From CAWJNF01 sp963844235 (GTDB taxonomy: Bacteria; Actinomycetota; Thermoleophilia; Gaiellales; Gaiellaceae): a stretch of DNA of 64,000 bases. Of the stretch, positions 14,276-23,115 are shown one piece after another (positions within the stretch are counted from its first letter, which is position 1; every line of letters begins with the position of its first letter). The translations under genes were made by a program, and so were the position numbers. A model generated the notes under the pieces. It had not been told where the DNA came from. It was given only the letters and a program-made list of their open reading frames with translations, and made no database searches. The stretch spans positions 558,001 to 622,000 of the forward strand of contig CAWJNF010000004.1 in assembly GCA_963844235.1 (NCBI GenBank). Direction: 5' to 3'.

Positions 14276-16441
14276 TTGACCTCGGTCGCGGATACCGCAT
14301 CCCCACGGCTCCACCGCGCACTCGGCCTGACGGACGGGGAGCTCGACCGCATCATCGAGCTGCTCGAGCGCCAGCCGAATCCCTTCGAGCTCGCGGTCTT
14401 CTCGCTGCTCTGGTCGGAGCACTGCGGCTACAAGCACTCGGCGCTGCTCCTGAAGCGCTTCCCGACGAACGGCCCCGCGGTGCTCCAGGGCCCCGGCGAG
14501 AACGCCGGCGTCGTCGACGTGGGCGACGGGCTCGGGGTCGCGTTCAAGGTCGAGAGCCACAACCACCCGTCGGCGGTCGAGCCGTTCCAGGGAGCGGCGA
14601 CCGGAGTCGGCGGCATCCTACGCGACGTCATCGCGATGGGCGCCCGCCCGATCGCGCTGCTCGACTCGCTCCGCTTCGGCCCGCTCGACGATGAGCACCA
14701 GGCGCACATGTTCGGCCGCGCGGTGGCCGGCATCGGCGGGTACGGGAACTCGGTCGGCGTGCCCACCGTCGGCGGCGAGGCGGTCTTCGATCCCGCCTAC
14801 GACCGGAACTGCCTGGTGAACGCGATGTGCGTGGGCCTGCTGCCGGCCGATCGGGTCACGCGCGCGACGATGACGGGCCCCGGTAACCTCGTCGTGCTCT
14901 TCGGCGCGACGACCGGGCGGGACGGGATCGGTGGGGCGAGCGTGCTGGCGAGCCAGGAGCTGTCCGACGAGGACGAGGACAAGCGTCCCACCGTCCAGAT
15001 CGGCGACCCGTTCACCGGCAACAAGCTCATCGAGGCGAGCCTGGAGCTGGTCGAGGGCGGGCTCGTCGCATCGCTCCAGGACTGCGGCGCGGCCGGGCTC
15101 GCGTCGTCGCTGTCGGAGATGGCGTCGAAGGGAGGAGCCGGCGTCGACGTCCAGCTCGACCTCGTTCCCCTGCGCGAGGACGGAATGGAGCCCTGGGAGA
15201 TCATGATCTCGGAGAGCCAGGAACGGATGGTGGCCGTCGTCGAGCCTGACCGGCTCGACGACGTTCTGGCTGTTCTTCGCAAGTGGGAGCTCGCGAGTGC
15301 CGTCATCGGTGAGGTAACCCATTCCGGCAGGCTCCGCGCCTTCTTCGAGAACGAGCTCGTGGGCGATATCCCGGCGCGGCTCCTCACCGACGAGTGCCCC
15401 CGCTACCGCGTCGAGATCCGGCCGCGGCCTCTCGCCGCGCCCATCGACCCCCCACCGGCCCGCAAGCCGGGCCCGGCCGACCTGCTGACGCTGCTCGCCT
15501 CGCCGGGCGTCGCCAGCCGTGCGTGGATCTACGAGCAGTACGACCAGCTCGTGCAGTCCCGGACGGTGCGACGGCCCGGCCTCGACGCCGCCGTGCTCCG
15601 GCTGCGCCCGTCTTTCCGCGGCATCGCCGTCTCGCTCGACGGCGCCGGCCGCCTCGCGTCGCTCGACCCTCGGGCGGGAGGCGCGCTCGCCATCCTCGAG
15701 GCGGCGCGCAACGTCGCGTGCGCCGGCGGCAGACCGCTCGCCGTCACCGACTGCCTCAACTTCGGCAACCCCGAGAAGCCGGAGATCGCCTGGGAGCTCG
15801 CCGAGGCTATCGAGGGCATGGCCCTCGCCTGCGAAGCGCTCCATCTGCCGGTCGTCTCCGGCAACGTCTCGCTCTACAACGAGACCGACGGCCGCGCGAT
15901 CCATCCGACGCCCGTCGTCGGCTGCGTCGGGCTCGTCGACGACGTGCGGCGCCTGCCAGAGACGTGGCGTGACGGCGACACCGTGCTGCTTGCCGGTGCC
16001 CCCGAGCTGCGGCTGGACGGGTCGGAATACCAGGCGCTCCTCCTCGGTGGCCCGGCGGGGCGCCCGCCCAAGCCGGACACGGGAGCCGAGGCGGCGCTGA
16101 CCTCGTTCCTCTGGCGCGCAGCCCCGCTCGCCACGGCCGTCCACGACGCGGCCGAGGGCGGCCTCGCGGTCGCGCTTGCGGAGTGCGCCGTAGCGTCCGG
16201 TCTCGGCGCCGAGACCGCTCGTGGTGGCTCACACGAGCTCGTCGAGCTCTACGGCGAGGGCGGCGGGCAGGCGGTCGTCGCCGCCGGCTCGGGCAACCTG
16301 AGCTCGTTGCAGGCGCTCGCGGAGGAGACGGGTGTGCCGTTGCGAGAGATCGGCACCGTCGGTGGGAGCACGCTGCTCGACGTACCGGTCGTCGAGCTTC
16401 GCGACGCCTACGAGGGCGCGCTTCCCGGCAGGCTCGGCTAG
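14276..16441 (+). CDS. purL: Phosphoribosylformylglycinamidine synthase subunit PurL
   Basis: A 721-residue small-type PurL, the ATP-dependent synthetase that converts FGAR to FGAM with PurS and PurQ. SLLWSEHCGYKHS near residue 50, AFKVESHNHPS (about 90) and a second-half NVSLYNETDGRAIHPTPVVG are family landmarks of the duplicated AIRS-like domains. The length fits the Gram-positive-type enzyme rather than the 1300-residue fused form. The TTG start gives MTSVADTASP just before the conserved HRALGLTDGEL. purF follows after 4 bases. Confidence 0.95.
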   Translation: MTSVADTASPRLHRALGLTDGELDRIIELLERQPNPFELAVFSLLWSEHCGYKHSALLLKRFPTNGPAVLQGPGENAGVVDVGDGLGVAFKVESHNHPSAVEPFQGAATGVGGILRDVIAMGARPIALLDSLRFGPLDDEHQAHMFGRAVAGIGGYGNSVGVPTVGGEAVFDPAYDRNCLVNAMCVGLLPADRVTRATMTGPGNLVVLFGATTGRDGIGGASVLASQELSDEDEDKRPTVQIGDPFTGNKLIEASLELVEGGLVASLQDCGAAGLASSLSEMASKGGAGVDVQLDLVPLREDGMEPWEIMISESQERMVAVVEPDRLDDVLAVLRKWELASAVIGEVTHSGRLRAFFENELVGDIPARLLTDECPRYRVEIRPRPLAAPIDPPPARKPGPADLLTLLASPGVASRAWIYEQYDQLVQSRTVRRPGLDAAVLRLRPSFRGIAVSLDGAGRLASLDPRAGGALAILEAARNVACAGGRPLAVTDCLNFGNPEKPEIAWELAEAIEGMALACEALHLPVVSGNVSLYNETDGRAIHPTPVVGCVGLVDDVRRLPETWRDGDTVLLAGAPELRLDGSEYQALLLGGPAGRPPKPDTGAEAALTSFLWRAAPLATAVHDAAEGGLAVALAECAVASGLGAETARGGSHELVELYGEGGGQAVVAAGSGNLSSLQALAEETGVPLREIGTVGGSTLLDVPVVELRDAYEGALPGRLG

Positions 16442-16445
16442 CGCC

Positions 16446-17843
16446 ATGTGCGGCATCTTCGGCATCTACGCGCCAGAGCGAGACGTCGCGCGTCTGACCC
16501 ACTTCGGCCTGCTCGCGCTGCAGCACCGCGGCCAGGAGTCGGCCGGGATAGCGGTCGCGGACGACGGGCACCTGATGGCCCTGCGCGACATGGGCCTCGT
16601 CGCCCAGGTCTTCACGGAGGAGACGCTGCGCGGCCTGCAGGGAGCCGCGGCGATCGGGCACACGCGCTACTCGACGACCGGCGCGACGATGTGGACGAAC
16701 GCGCAGCCGAGTGTCCAGCACGGCTCCGGGCGAGCGGTGGCGATCGCCCACAACGGCAACCTGACCAACACCGCGGAGCTCCGCGACGAGCTGCGGGCGT
16801 CCGGGGCGAGGCTCAGCTCGACCTCGGACACCGAGGCGATCGCTGCTCTCGTCGCACGTGACGACCGCCCGCTCGAGGAGGCGATCGTGGGCGCGATGCA
16901 GCGGCTGGAGGGCGCCTACGCGATCGTCATGCTCTCCGAGGGGAAGCTCGTGGGCTTCCGTGACGCGGACGGCATCCGCCCGCTCGCCCTGGGCCAGATC
17001 GACGGCGACTGGGTGCTGGCCTCGGAGTCGTGCGCGTTCGACCTGATCGGCGCCGAGCCCGTCCGCGAGGTCGCGCCCGGAGAGGTGATCGTCGTGGACG
17101 AGGACGGGCTGCACACCTATCAGGCGCTCGAGCCGAAGAGCCCGGGCGCTCTTTGCATCTTCGAGTTCATCTATTTCGCCCGCCCCGACTCGCGTCTCGA
17201 CGGCGTGGAGCTCAACGGCGCCCGCGTGCGGATGGGCATGCGGCTTGCCGAGGAGGCTCCGGCCGACGCCGATCTGGTCGTGCCCATCCCGGACTCGGGC
17301 ACGCCGGCGGCTATCGGGTTCGCGCGCCAGAGCGGGATCGCGTACGGCGAGGCGCTGATCAAGAACCGCTACGTGGGTCGCACCTTCATCCAGCCGGACC
17401 AGGCGCTACGCGAGCACGGGATCAGGACGAAGTTCAACCCCCTCGACGACGTCGCAGGCAAGCGCATCGTGGTCGTGGACGACTCCATCGTGCGCGGCAC
17501 GACGACGAGGAAAATCGTCGCGATGCTGTTCGAGGCCGGGGCCGCCGAGGTGCACCTGCGCATCTCCTCGCCGCCGATCGTCTCGCCCTGCTTCTACGGG
17601 GTCGACATGGCGACCGAGGAGGAGCTCATCGCCTCGAGCCGCACCGTCGAGGAGATCCGCGCGCGCCTCGGCGCGACGTCGCTCGCGTACCTCTCGCTCG
17701 AGGGCCTGCAGGATGCAACTCAGCGGCCCGCGAGCGAGTTCTGCCAGGCGTGCCTCACGCGCGAGTATCCGACGCGGGTGCCCGAGACAGCCGAGCTCGC
17801 GAAGCACAGGTTCGAGCGCCAGCCGGTCCACACCCCGCGCTAG
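16446..17843 (+). CDS. purF: Amidophosphoribosyltransferase
   Basis: A 465-residue PurF, first enzyme of purine synthesis. The glutaminase nucleophile Cys2 directly follows Met in MCGIFGIYAP, so there is no long propeptide. GQESAGIA and AHNGNLTNTAELR belong to the Ntn domain, and the PRPP loop is IVVVDDSIVRGTTTRKIV. Four Cys (in ALCIFEFIYF, SPCFYG and the C-terminal FCQACLT) could bind a cluster of the B. subtilis type. The frame is open upstream inside purL; the ATG at 16446 is fixed by Cys2. Confidence 0.95.
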   Translation: MCGIFGIYAPERDVARLTHFGLLALQHRGQESAGIAVADDGHLMALRDMGLVAQVFTEETLRGLQGAAAIGHTRYSTTGATMWTNAQPSVQHGSGRAVAIAHNGNLTNTAELRDELRASGARLSSTSDTEAIAALVARDDRPLEEAIVGAMQRLEGAYAIVMLSEGKLVGFRDADGIRPLALGQIDGDWVLASESCAFDLIGAEPVREVAPGEVIVVDEDGLHTYQALEPKSPGALCIFEFIYFARPDSRLDGVELNGARVRMGMRLAEEAPADADLVVPIPDSGTPAAIGFARQSGIAYGEALIKNRYVGRTFIQPDQALREHGIRTKFNPLDDVAGKRIVVVDDSIVRGTTTRKIVAMLFEAGAAEVHLRISSPPIVSPCFYGVDMATEEELIASSRTVEEIRARLGATSLAYLSLEGLQDATQRPASEFCQACLTREYPTRVPETAELAKHRFERQPVHTPR

Positions 17844-17847
17844 CGCC

Positions 17848-18441
17848 GTGGCCGAGAGGACCTGGGTCCCCGAGGAGTACGGGAACGTCGTCGCGACGCT
17901 CCCGGGCTACGAGCGGCTCCAGGAGGAGACGGTCGCCGTGACCGTCGACCTCTCGCCGGGCACGATCCTCGAGCTCGGCGTCGGTACGGGTGTCACGTCC
18001 GCACGACTCCTCGCCGCCCATCCGGGAGCCCGGTTGGTCGGGCTCGACGGCAGCGCGCCGATGCTCGAGGCGGCGCAGGCAGCGATTCCCGCTGAACGTG
18101 TCGAGCTCGTGCTCGCGCGGCTCGAGGATTCGCTCCCGGCCGGCCCCTTCGACCTGGTCGTCTCGGCGCTCGCCGTCCACCACCTCGACGCGGCGGGCAA
18201 GCGGGACCTCTTCCGCCGCATCGCCGGCCGGCTCGCGCCGGGAGGGCGATTCGTCCTCGCCGACGTCGTCGTGCCGCGCGATCCGGCCGATGCCCGCGTC
18301 GAGATCGAGGCGGGCTACGACCTCCCGAGCACGGTCGAGGAACAACTCGGCTGGCTACGCGAAGCCGGCCTGCGCGCTCGCGTTACCTGGGAAGAGGCCG
18401 ACCTAGCCGTGCTCACGGCGGATGCCCGCGGAAGGGGCTAG
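17848..18441 (+). CDS. Class I SAM-dependent methyltransferase
   Basis: A 197-residue methyltransferase. Motif I is ILELGVGTGVTSARLLAAHPGARLVGLDGS (about 33-62), the post-I acidic end is the Asp of LVGLDGS, and FDLVVSALAVHHLD is motif IV. The substrate is unknown. The GTG at 17848, four bases after purF, is the likely start; the frame is open further upstream inside purF. Its position suggests cotranscription with purL-purF, but no role in purine synthesis is implied. It ends in a 4-base convergent overlap with the cupin gene. Confidence 0.8.
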   Translation: MAERTWVPEEYGNVVATLPGYERLQEETVAVTVDLSPGTILELGVGTGVTSARLLAAHPGARLVGLDGSAPMLEAAQAAIPAERVELVLARLEDSLPAGPFDLVVSALAVHHLDAAGKRDLFRRIAGRLAPGGRFVLADVVVPRDPADARVEIEAGYDLPSTVEEQLGWLREAGLRARVTWEEADLAVLTADARGRG

Positions 18442-18980
18442 GTGCCCGGCAGATCGCCCTCGCGGTACGGGACGGGCTCGAGCTCGCCCCAGCCCGCATA
18501 GGCCTCCCGCGGGTCGGTCGTCTCCTTCTCGACGCTCGCGCCGTGGCGCTTCGCCAGCTCGCTAACGGGGTAGCGCACCGGGTCGTCGCGTTTTCGGCTT
18601 CCGACCATGAGGATGGCGCAGGGCCCCTCGCCGGCGCCGATGAAGACGTGCTCGGTCCAGGCGGGGCAGTGGACGAAGTCCCACGCCCGCAGGCGCCGTT
18701 CCTCACCTTCGACGAGGAGCAGGCACTCGCCCGAGAGGACCAGGAAGTCCTCCTGCACGTCCTCGCCGTGGTACATGCAGTTCGGCTCGCCGGGAGCGAG
18801 GACGTGGATGTTGATCCCGAACTCCGTGAACCGGGCCGCCTCCTTGCCCTCGAAGCGCACGTACCTGCCCGCCTTCTCGCTCTGCCACCAGAGCGCCTCC
18901 CTCGTGTTGAGGACGAACCACCCCTCCGTCTCGGGGTAGCGCCCGCCCTCGAGCGTGCCGAGTCGCGCTTCTTCGACCAT
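18438..18980 (-). CDS. Cupin-domain protein
   Basis: A 180-residue protein with one cupin barrel: INIHVLAPGEPNCMYHGEDVQEDFLVLSGECLLLVEGEE covers motif 1 (with PNCMYH...QEDFLVLSGE as likely metal ligands) and WDFVHCPAWTEHVFIGAGEGP is motif 2. It may bind sugar, acid or nothing catalytic; metal residues are partly kept. The ATG at 18980 has a GAGGAGGCGAG site. It is 13 bases downstream of the SDR gene in the same direction, so the two probably form an operon. Confidence 0.78.
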   Translation of the reverse strand: MVEEARLGTLEGGRYPETEGWFVLNTREALWWQSEKAGRYVRFEGKEAARFTEFGINIHVLAPGEPNCMYHGEDVQEDFLVLSGECLLLVEGEERRLRAWDFVHCPAWTEHVFIGAGEGPCAILMVGSRKRDDPVRYPVSELAKRHGASVEKETTDPREAYAGWGELEPVPYREGDLPGT

Positions 18981-18993
18981 CTCGCCTCCTCGT

Positions 18994-19758
18994 CTAGCTC
19001 AGGACCCGACCCCCGTCGACGACGAGGGTCTGGCCGGTCATGAAGTCGCTCGCAGCGGAGGCGAGAAAGATCAGCGCCCCCTCCAGGTCCTCCGGCTGCT
19101 GGTAGCGCTTGATCGCCTGCTGCCCGATCGCCCACTCCTCGGCGCCCGGGTAGTCGCGCCGCGCCGTCTCGGTCGCCACCATGCTCGGGACGACGCAGTT
19201 CACCGTGACGCCGTGCTCGGCGAGCTCGCGCGCGAGCGAGTGCGTGAAGCCCGTCATCGCCGCTTTCGCCGTCGAGTAGTGGATGAAGCCCGGCACGCCG
19301 AGGTAGGGCATGACCGAGCCGATCGTGATCACCCGTGCACGTCCCGCCGAGGCGCTCGCCGTCTTCAATAGCGGCAGCGCCGCCTTCGCGCAGAGAAAGG
19401 GGCCACGGACGTTGGTCGCGATGACACGATCCCACTCCTCGACCGAGACCTCCTCGAGCGAGCCCTCCGGGTAGATGCCCGCATTGAGGAACAGGACGTG
19501 CAGCCCGCCCGGACCGGCGAATTCGGCTACCTCACCCATCATCCGCTCGACCTCGCCGGGATCGGTGACGTCGGCCTGGACGATCGCGGCCCGACCGCCG
19601 CCGGCCGCGATCTCGTCCGCGACCGCCTCAGCCTCGTCGCGGCGCTCCCGGTAGTGGACGGCCACCGCGGCGCCTTCCCGCGCGAACGCGAGGCAGGCGG
19701 TGCGGCCGATCCCGCGCGATCCGCCCGTGACGAGCGCGACGCGCCCTTCCAGCTGCAT
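18994..19758 (-). CDS. SDR-family NAD(P)-dependent oxidoreductase
   Basis: A 254-residue classical short-chain dehydrogenase. The cofactor loop is ALVTGGSRGIGRTACLAF, with LNAGIY as the NAG motif (usual NNAG reads LNAG). The catalytic Ser is in TIGSVMPYLG and the Tyr-Lys pair in YSTAKAA. The C-terminus ends in DFMTGQTLVVDGGRVLS, normal for the FabG-like group. The substrate is unknown. Its ATG is 12 bases from the TIR-bounded element at 19771. Confidence 0.88.
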   Translation of the reverse strand: MQLEGRVALVTGGSRGIGRTACLAFAREGAAVAVHYRERRDEAEAVADEIAAGGGRAAIVQADVTDPGEVERMMGEVAEFAGPGGLHVLFLNAGIYPEGSLEEVSVEEWDRVIATNVRGPFLCAKAALPLLKTASASAGRARVITIGSVMPYLGVPGFIHYSTAKAAMTGFTHSLARELAEHGVTVNCVVPSMVATETARRDYPGAEEWAIGQQAIKRYQQPEDLEGALIFLASAASDFMTGQTLVVDGGRVLS

Positions 19759-19770
19759 CCCGCGATCGTA

Positions 19771-19990
19771 GATGGTGATTCCACGAGATCCGCCTCCGCC
19801 GGGGCGTCAGCTGGCCACTCTGGGACACGAGGCCGGGGCGCAGGCGAGGCTGGACGCCTCGGCAAGCCCCGGCCTCGCGAAGCGCACGTCCTGTCTGAGA
19901 GGCCACACGGCCTCTCAGGACAGTGACGGAAGCGGCCCAGACGCGCCAGATGTCGCATCCGGCCGCGCGTAGATCGTGGAATCAACCATC
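19771..19990. repeat. 220-bp element with terminal inverted repeats and internal hairpins (MITE-like)
   Basis: GATGGTGATTCCACGA at the left end and TCGTGGAATCAACCATC at the right end are inverted copies differing by one base, giving terminal repeats of about 17 bases. Inside are two hairpins: 12-base perfect arms CGAGGCCGGGGC/GCCCCGGCCTCG (19828-19877) that enclose a second 6-base stem, and CTGTCTGAGAGGCC/GGCCTCTCAGGACAG (19891-19923). No plausible gene is present. It fills most of the 312-base gap between the divergent SDR and pxpA. This looks like a non-autonomous mobile element or a decayed remnant; no target duplication is evident. Confidence 0.5.
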
Positions 19991-20070
19991 AGGTGAGCGG
20001 GCGACGAGATCGTCAGCCCGCGATCGACGCTCCTAGAATGGCCGGGCCCCACGAGACGGGAGGGAGCGGG

Positions 20071-20838
20071 ATGGCGCAGACGATGGATCTCAACGCGGAC
20101 ATGGGAGAGTCGTTCGGGCGCTGGACGCTCGGCAACGACGAGGCGCTCATGCCGCACCTGACGTCCGCCAACATCGCGTGCGGCTTTCACGGCGGCGATC
20201 CGCACGTCATGCGGCGGTCGGTGGCTCTCGCGCTCGAGCACGGCGTCGGCATCGGCGCCCACGTCGGCCTTCCCGACCTGCTCGGCTTCGGGCGCCGGCG
20301 CATGGCCGTCTCCGCAGTGGAGCTCCGGGACTACGTCCTGTACCAGGCCGGCGCGATGCAGGCGTTCGCCGACGCGGCGGGCGCGAGCATGCAGCACGTG
20401 AAGCCGCACGGCGTCATGTACACGATGGTGCAGGAGGACGGCGAGCTCGCCCAGGCGGTCGCCGACGCGGTGGCGGAGCTCGGCGCGAACGTGATCCTGA
20501 TGCTGGCCGGGCGCACGGTGGAGGACGCAGCTGCGAAGGCCGGCGTCCCGTTCGTTCCCGAGGGCTACGTCGACCTCGACTACGCCGGCGACGGGAAGCT
20601 CGTCATCGAGCGCGTCAAGCAGCTCCGCGACCCGGCCGACATGGCCACGCGGGCCGTCAGACTCGCGATCGAGGGCAAGATGAAGACGCTCGACGGCACC
20701 GACATCGAGCTCCACGCGCGCTCGATTTGCGTTCACGGAGACGCGCCCAACGCGGCTGAGATAGCGGCTGCCATCAGGCGCGGCCTCGAGGAGGCCGGCG
20801 TGACGCTGGCTCCGCTCGCGGCGATGGCCGCGGTCTGA
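20071..20838 (+). CDS. pxpA: 5-oxoprolinase subunit A / LamB-YcsF family protein
   Basis: A 255-residue LamB/YcsF protein. The opening MDLNADMGESFGRW is the family signature, followed by NIACGFHGGDPHVM and VGAHVGLPDL-type blocks with conserved His and Asp residues, and HVKPHGVMYTM. PxpA works with PxpB and PxpC to open 5-oxoproline to glutamate with ATP. The start at 20071 has an AGGGAG ribosome site. The partner-type genes lie on the opposite strand at 23378-25360, together with biotin carboxylase and BCCP genes, so the actual reaction may not be plain 5-oxoproline hydrolysis. Confidence 0.88.
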   Translation: MAQTMDLNADMGESFGRWTLGNDEALMPHLTSANIACGFHGGDPHVMRRSVALALEHGVGIGAHVGLPDLLGFGRRRMAVSAVELRDYVLYQAGAMQAFADAAGASMQHVKPHGVMYTMVQEDGELAQAVADAVAELGANVILMLAGRTVEDAAAKAGVPFVPEGYVDLDYAGDGKLVIERVKQLRDPADMATRAVRLAIEGKMKTLDGTDIELHARSICVHGDAPNAAEIAAAIRRGLEEAGVTLAPLAAMAAV

Positions 20839-20860
20839 CGGCCCGAGAACCGGGCGGTAC

Positions 20861-21019
20861 GGCGGGCCGGATCAGATCCGGCCCTACATGGGGTCGGCGG
20901 CCCATGCGGCCGACCGGTCGGAGACGGGCCCGTCGATCACCTGGCCCACCGTAGGGGGCCGGATATATCGGGCCCCTACACCCATCGGGTCCACGGGCCG
21001 GTCGGGGACCGGCCCCTAC
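20861..21019. repeat. Three REP-like palindromes of the GTAGGGGC family
   Basis: Copies at 20861-20887, 20951-20979 and 20994-21019 fill the gap between the convergent pxpA and ADC-like genes. Cores differ (ATCAGAT, ATATAT, TCGGGGA loops) but the CCGG arms and TAC tail are kept. In the last copy the GTAGGGG tail supplies the TAG stop codon (21018-21016) of the ADC-like gene. Confidence 0.85.
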
Positions 21020-21711
21020 GACCCCTGCTCGGAGCCGAGTGGCCCTTCCCCGCCCGGATAGCAGAACGAGATCGCCGGCGAGTAGAAGCCGAACGTGATC
21101 TCGAGCGGGTCGGCCGGACGGAGGGTGGACACGGGATGCGACACGTCGAGAAACTCGACCGACTCGACCTCGAAGCTCTCCGCGACCTTGGCGACGAACG
21201 GGTAGCGGCCGCTGACGAGCTCGCCGCCGACCCGGGTGAGGTAGCGGAGCTGACCGGTCGCGCCGAGCGGCGTGCCTACATCCACACGGGCGGTGCTGCG
21301 GATGACAGGCGTTCCCCCGACGACCGTCGTCGCGACGAGCTTCCCGCCGCCGAGCTCGAGCGTCGTCTGGCCCTCCCCCGCCGGCACGCCGCGCGCCGCC
21401 GCGTAGTCGATCATGTTCGGCGAGCTGTCGAAGTAGTGCGTCCAGAAGCGCCCGGGCGTACCAGCCTCCGTGTCGAGGCCGGCCAGCTCGACCCCGAGGT
21501 ACGTGAGCGAGTAGGCACCGAAGCCGTCGGGGTCGCCCGCTGCCGACGTCTGATTCTCGTCGTCGACGACGTACTGGTTCATGTAGATGGGATAGCCGTC
21601 GGCGCCGGTGAGGCCGTCCGGCAGTAGGCGTGCCGCCGCGGCGGGATCGGCGGGGATCCAGACGATGAAGAGCATGCGCGCGTCGGTGATCAGCTGCGGT
21701 GCGTGGAGCAC
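21016..21711 (-). CDS. Acetoacetate decarboxylase-like protein
   Basis: A 231-residue protein. The N-terminal block MLFIVWIPADPAAAARLLPDGL and later YSLTYLGVELAG strands resemble the acetoacetate decarboxylase superfamily, whose members decarboxylate or hydrate beta-keto acids using a Schiff-base Lys. I cannot point with certainty to that Lys. The GTG at 21711 has a strong AAGGAGGAGG site. It is the last gene of the bio/urea-carboxylase-like run, 36 bases after the biotin carboxylase. It could process the product of that enzyme, but this is inference. Confidence 0.55.
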   Translation of the reverse strand: MLHAPQLITDARMLFIVWIPADPAAAARLLPDGLTGADGYPIYMNQYVVDDENQTSAAGDPDGFGAYSLTYLGVELAGLDTEAGTPGRFWTHYFDSSPNMIDYAAARGVPAGEGQTTLELGGGKLVATTVVGGTPVIRSTARVDVGTPLGATGQLRYLTRVGGELVSGRYPFVAKVAESFEVESVEFLDVSHPVSTLRPADPLEITFGFYSPAISFCYPGGEGPLGSEQGS

Positions 21712-21739
21712 GGTAGCCTCCTCCTTCTCGTCAGGGTGC

Positions 21740-21758
21740 TGGCCGGATCAGATCGGCC
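21740..21758. repeat. Degenerate REP-like palindrome overlapping the accC stop
   Basis: GGCCGGATC and GATCGGCCC arms around A. The TGA stop of the biotin carboxylase (21750-21748) and its last codons lie inside the palindrome. Confidence 0.6.
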
Positions 21759-23100
21759 CTTCCAAGCCGGCGAGCCTGCGCTCGAGGTAGTCGACGTGGT
21801 AGTCGCCGGCCACGAAGCGCGGGTCGTCGAGCAGGCTGAGGTGAAACGGGATGGTGGTCGTGATGCCCTCGATGCGGAATTCCTGGAGCGCGCGTCGAGC
21901 GCGCGCGATCGCCTCCGTTCGATCCCTGCCCCAGACGATGAGCTTGGCCACCAGCGAGTCGTAGAACGGCGGAATCGTGTAGCCGGTGAAGATGGCCGTG
22001 TCGACCCGTACACCGGGGCCGCCGGGAAGCTCGAGCGCTGTGATCAGGCCCGGCGAAGGCATGAAGTCGTTGTCCGCGTCCTCCGCGTTGATCCGGAGCT
22101 CGATCGCCGCCCCGCGAAGCAAGACGTCTTCCTGGACGAGCGACAGCGCCTCGCCGGCGGCCACGCGCAGCTGCTCCTTGACGAGGTCCACGCCGGTGAC
22201 CAGCTCGGTGACGGGGTGCTCCACCTGGATGCGCGTGTTCATCTCGATGAAGTAGAAGGCGCCCGAGGCGTCGAGCAGGAACTCCAGGGTCCCCGCGCTC
22301 GTGTAGGAGACCGAGCGCGCCAACCGTACCGCCGCGTCCGTAATCGCACGGCGAGTGTCCGGGTCGAGTGCCGGCGAGGGCGCCTCCTCGAGCAGCTTCT
22401 GGCGCCGGCGCTGAAGCGAGCACTCACGCTCGTAGAGGTGGACGACGCTCCCGTGGCTGTCACCGAGCACCTGCACCTCGACGTGACGAGCGCCCACGAG
22501 CAGCTTCTCCAGGTAGAGCGAGGCGTCTCCGAATGCGGCGTCCGCCTCTCGCGCCGCCTGAGCGAGCACGTCGGCGAGCTCATCCGGGCCCCGTGCCACC
22601 TTGATCCCGCGACCACCTCCGCCCGCCGCCGCCTTCACCATCACCGGGTAGCCGAGCTCGGCAGCGGTGGCGAGCGTTTCGTCGAGCGAGCCCGTGCCAT
22701 CAGTGCCCGGCACGGTCGGAACGTCCGCCTCGCGGGCCAGCGTCCGCGCCAGCGCCTTGTCGCCCATGCGCTCGATCGCGTCAGCGGTGGGCCCGACGAA
22801 CGCGATTCCCTCGGCCTCGCACGCCGCGGCGAACTCCGCGTTCTCGGCGAGGAAGCCGTAACCGGGATGGATCGCGTCGGCGGCCGTCTGCTTCGCCGCC
22901 TGGATCAGCGCGTCGGCGTTCAGGTAGCTGTCGCGGGCTCGCGGCGGGCCGACGCAGACGGCCTCGTCGGCCGCCCGCACGTGCAGAGCCTCCTCGTCGG
23001 CCGTGGAGTAAACGGCGACGGTGGCAAGATCGAGCTCGCGGCAGGCGCGGATGACGCGGAGCGCGATCTCTCCGCGGTTCGCGACGAGAACCTTGTGCAC
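21748..23100 (-). CDS. accC: Biotin carboxylase subunit
   Basis: A 450-residue stand-alone biotin carboxylase that charges BCCP-biotin with CO2 using ATP and bicarbonate. Landmarks are KVLVANRGEIALRVIRA, HPGYGFLAEN, the Gly-rich KAAAGGGGRGIKVA loop (about 150-163), EKLLVGARHVEVQVLGD, and EMNTRIQVEHPVTE with the catalytic Arg and Glu. The start is GTG. It follows BCCP by 15 bases and the AHS2 and AHS1 genes before that, an order unlike a standard acetyl-CoA carboxylase. I infer it is the BC module of a split urea-carboxylase-like enzyme, though it may also serve other carboxylases. Confidence 0.9.
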   Translation of the reverse strand: MHKVLVANRGEIALRVIRACRELDLATVAVYSTADEEALHVRAADEAVCVGPPRARDSYLNADALIQAAKQTAADAIHPGYGFLAENAEFAAACEAEGIAFVGPTADAIERMGDKALARTLAREADVPTVPGTDGTGSLDETLATAAELGYPVMVKAAAGGGGRGIKVARGPDELADVLAQAAREADAAFGDASLYLEKLLVGARHVEVQVLGDSHGSVVHLYERECSLQRRRQKLLEEAPSPALDPDTRRAITDAAVRLARSVSYTSAGTLEFLLDASGAFYFIEMNTRIQVEHPVTELVTGVDLVKEQLRVAAGEALSLVQEDVLLRGAAIELRINAEDADNDFMPSPGLITALELPGGPGVRVDTAIFTGYTIPPFYDSLVAKLIVWGRDRTEAIARARRALQEFRIEGITTTIPFHLSLLDDPRFVAGDYHVDYLERRLAGLEGPI

Positions 23101-23115
23101 TACCGCCGCGACCGC

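Noticed and set aside
19891..19923. Rho-independent terminator
   Set aside because: The hairpin lies between divergent genes, not after a gene, and no T-run follows.
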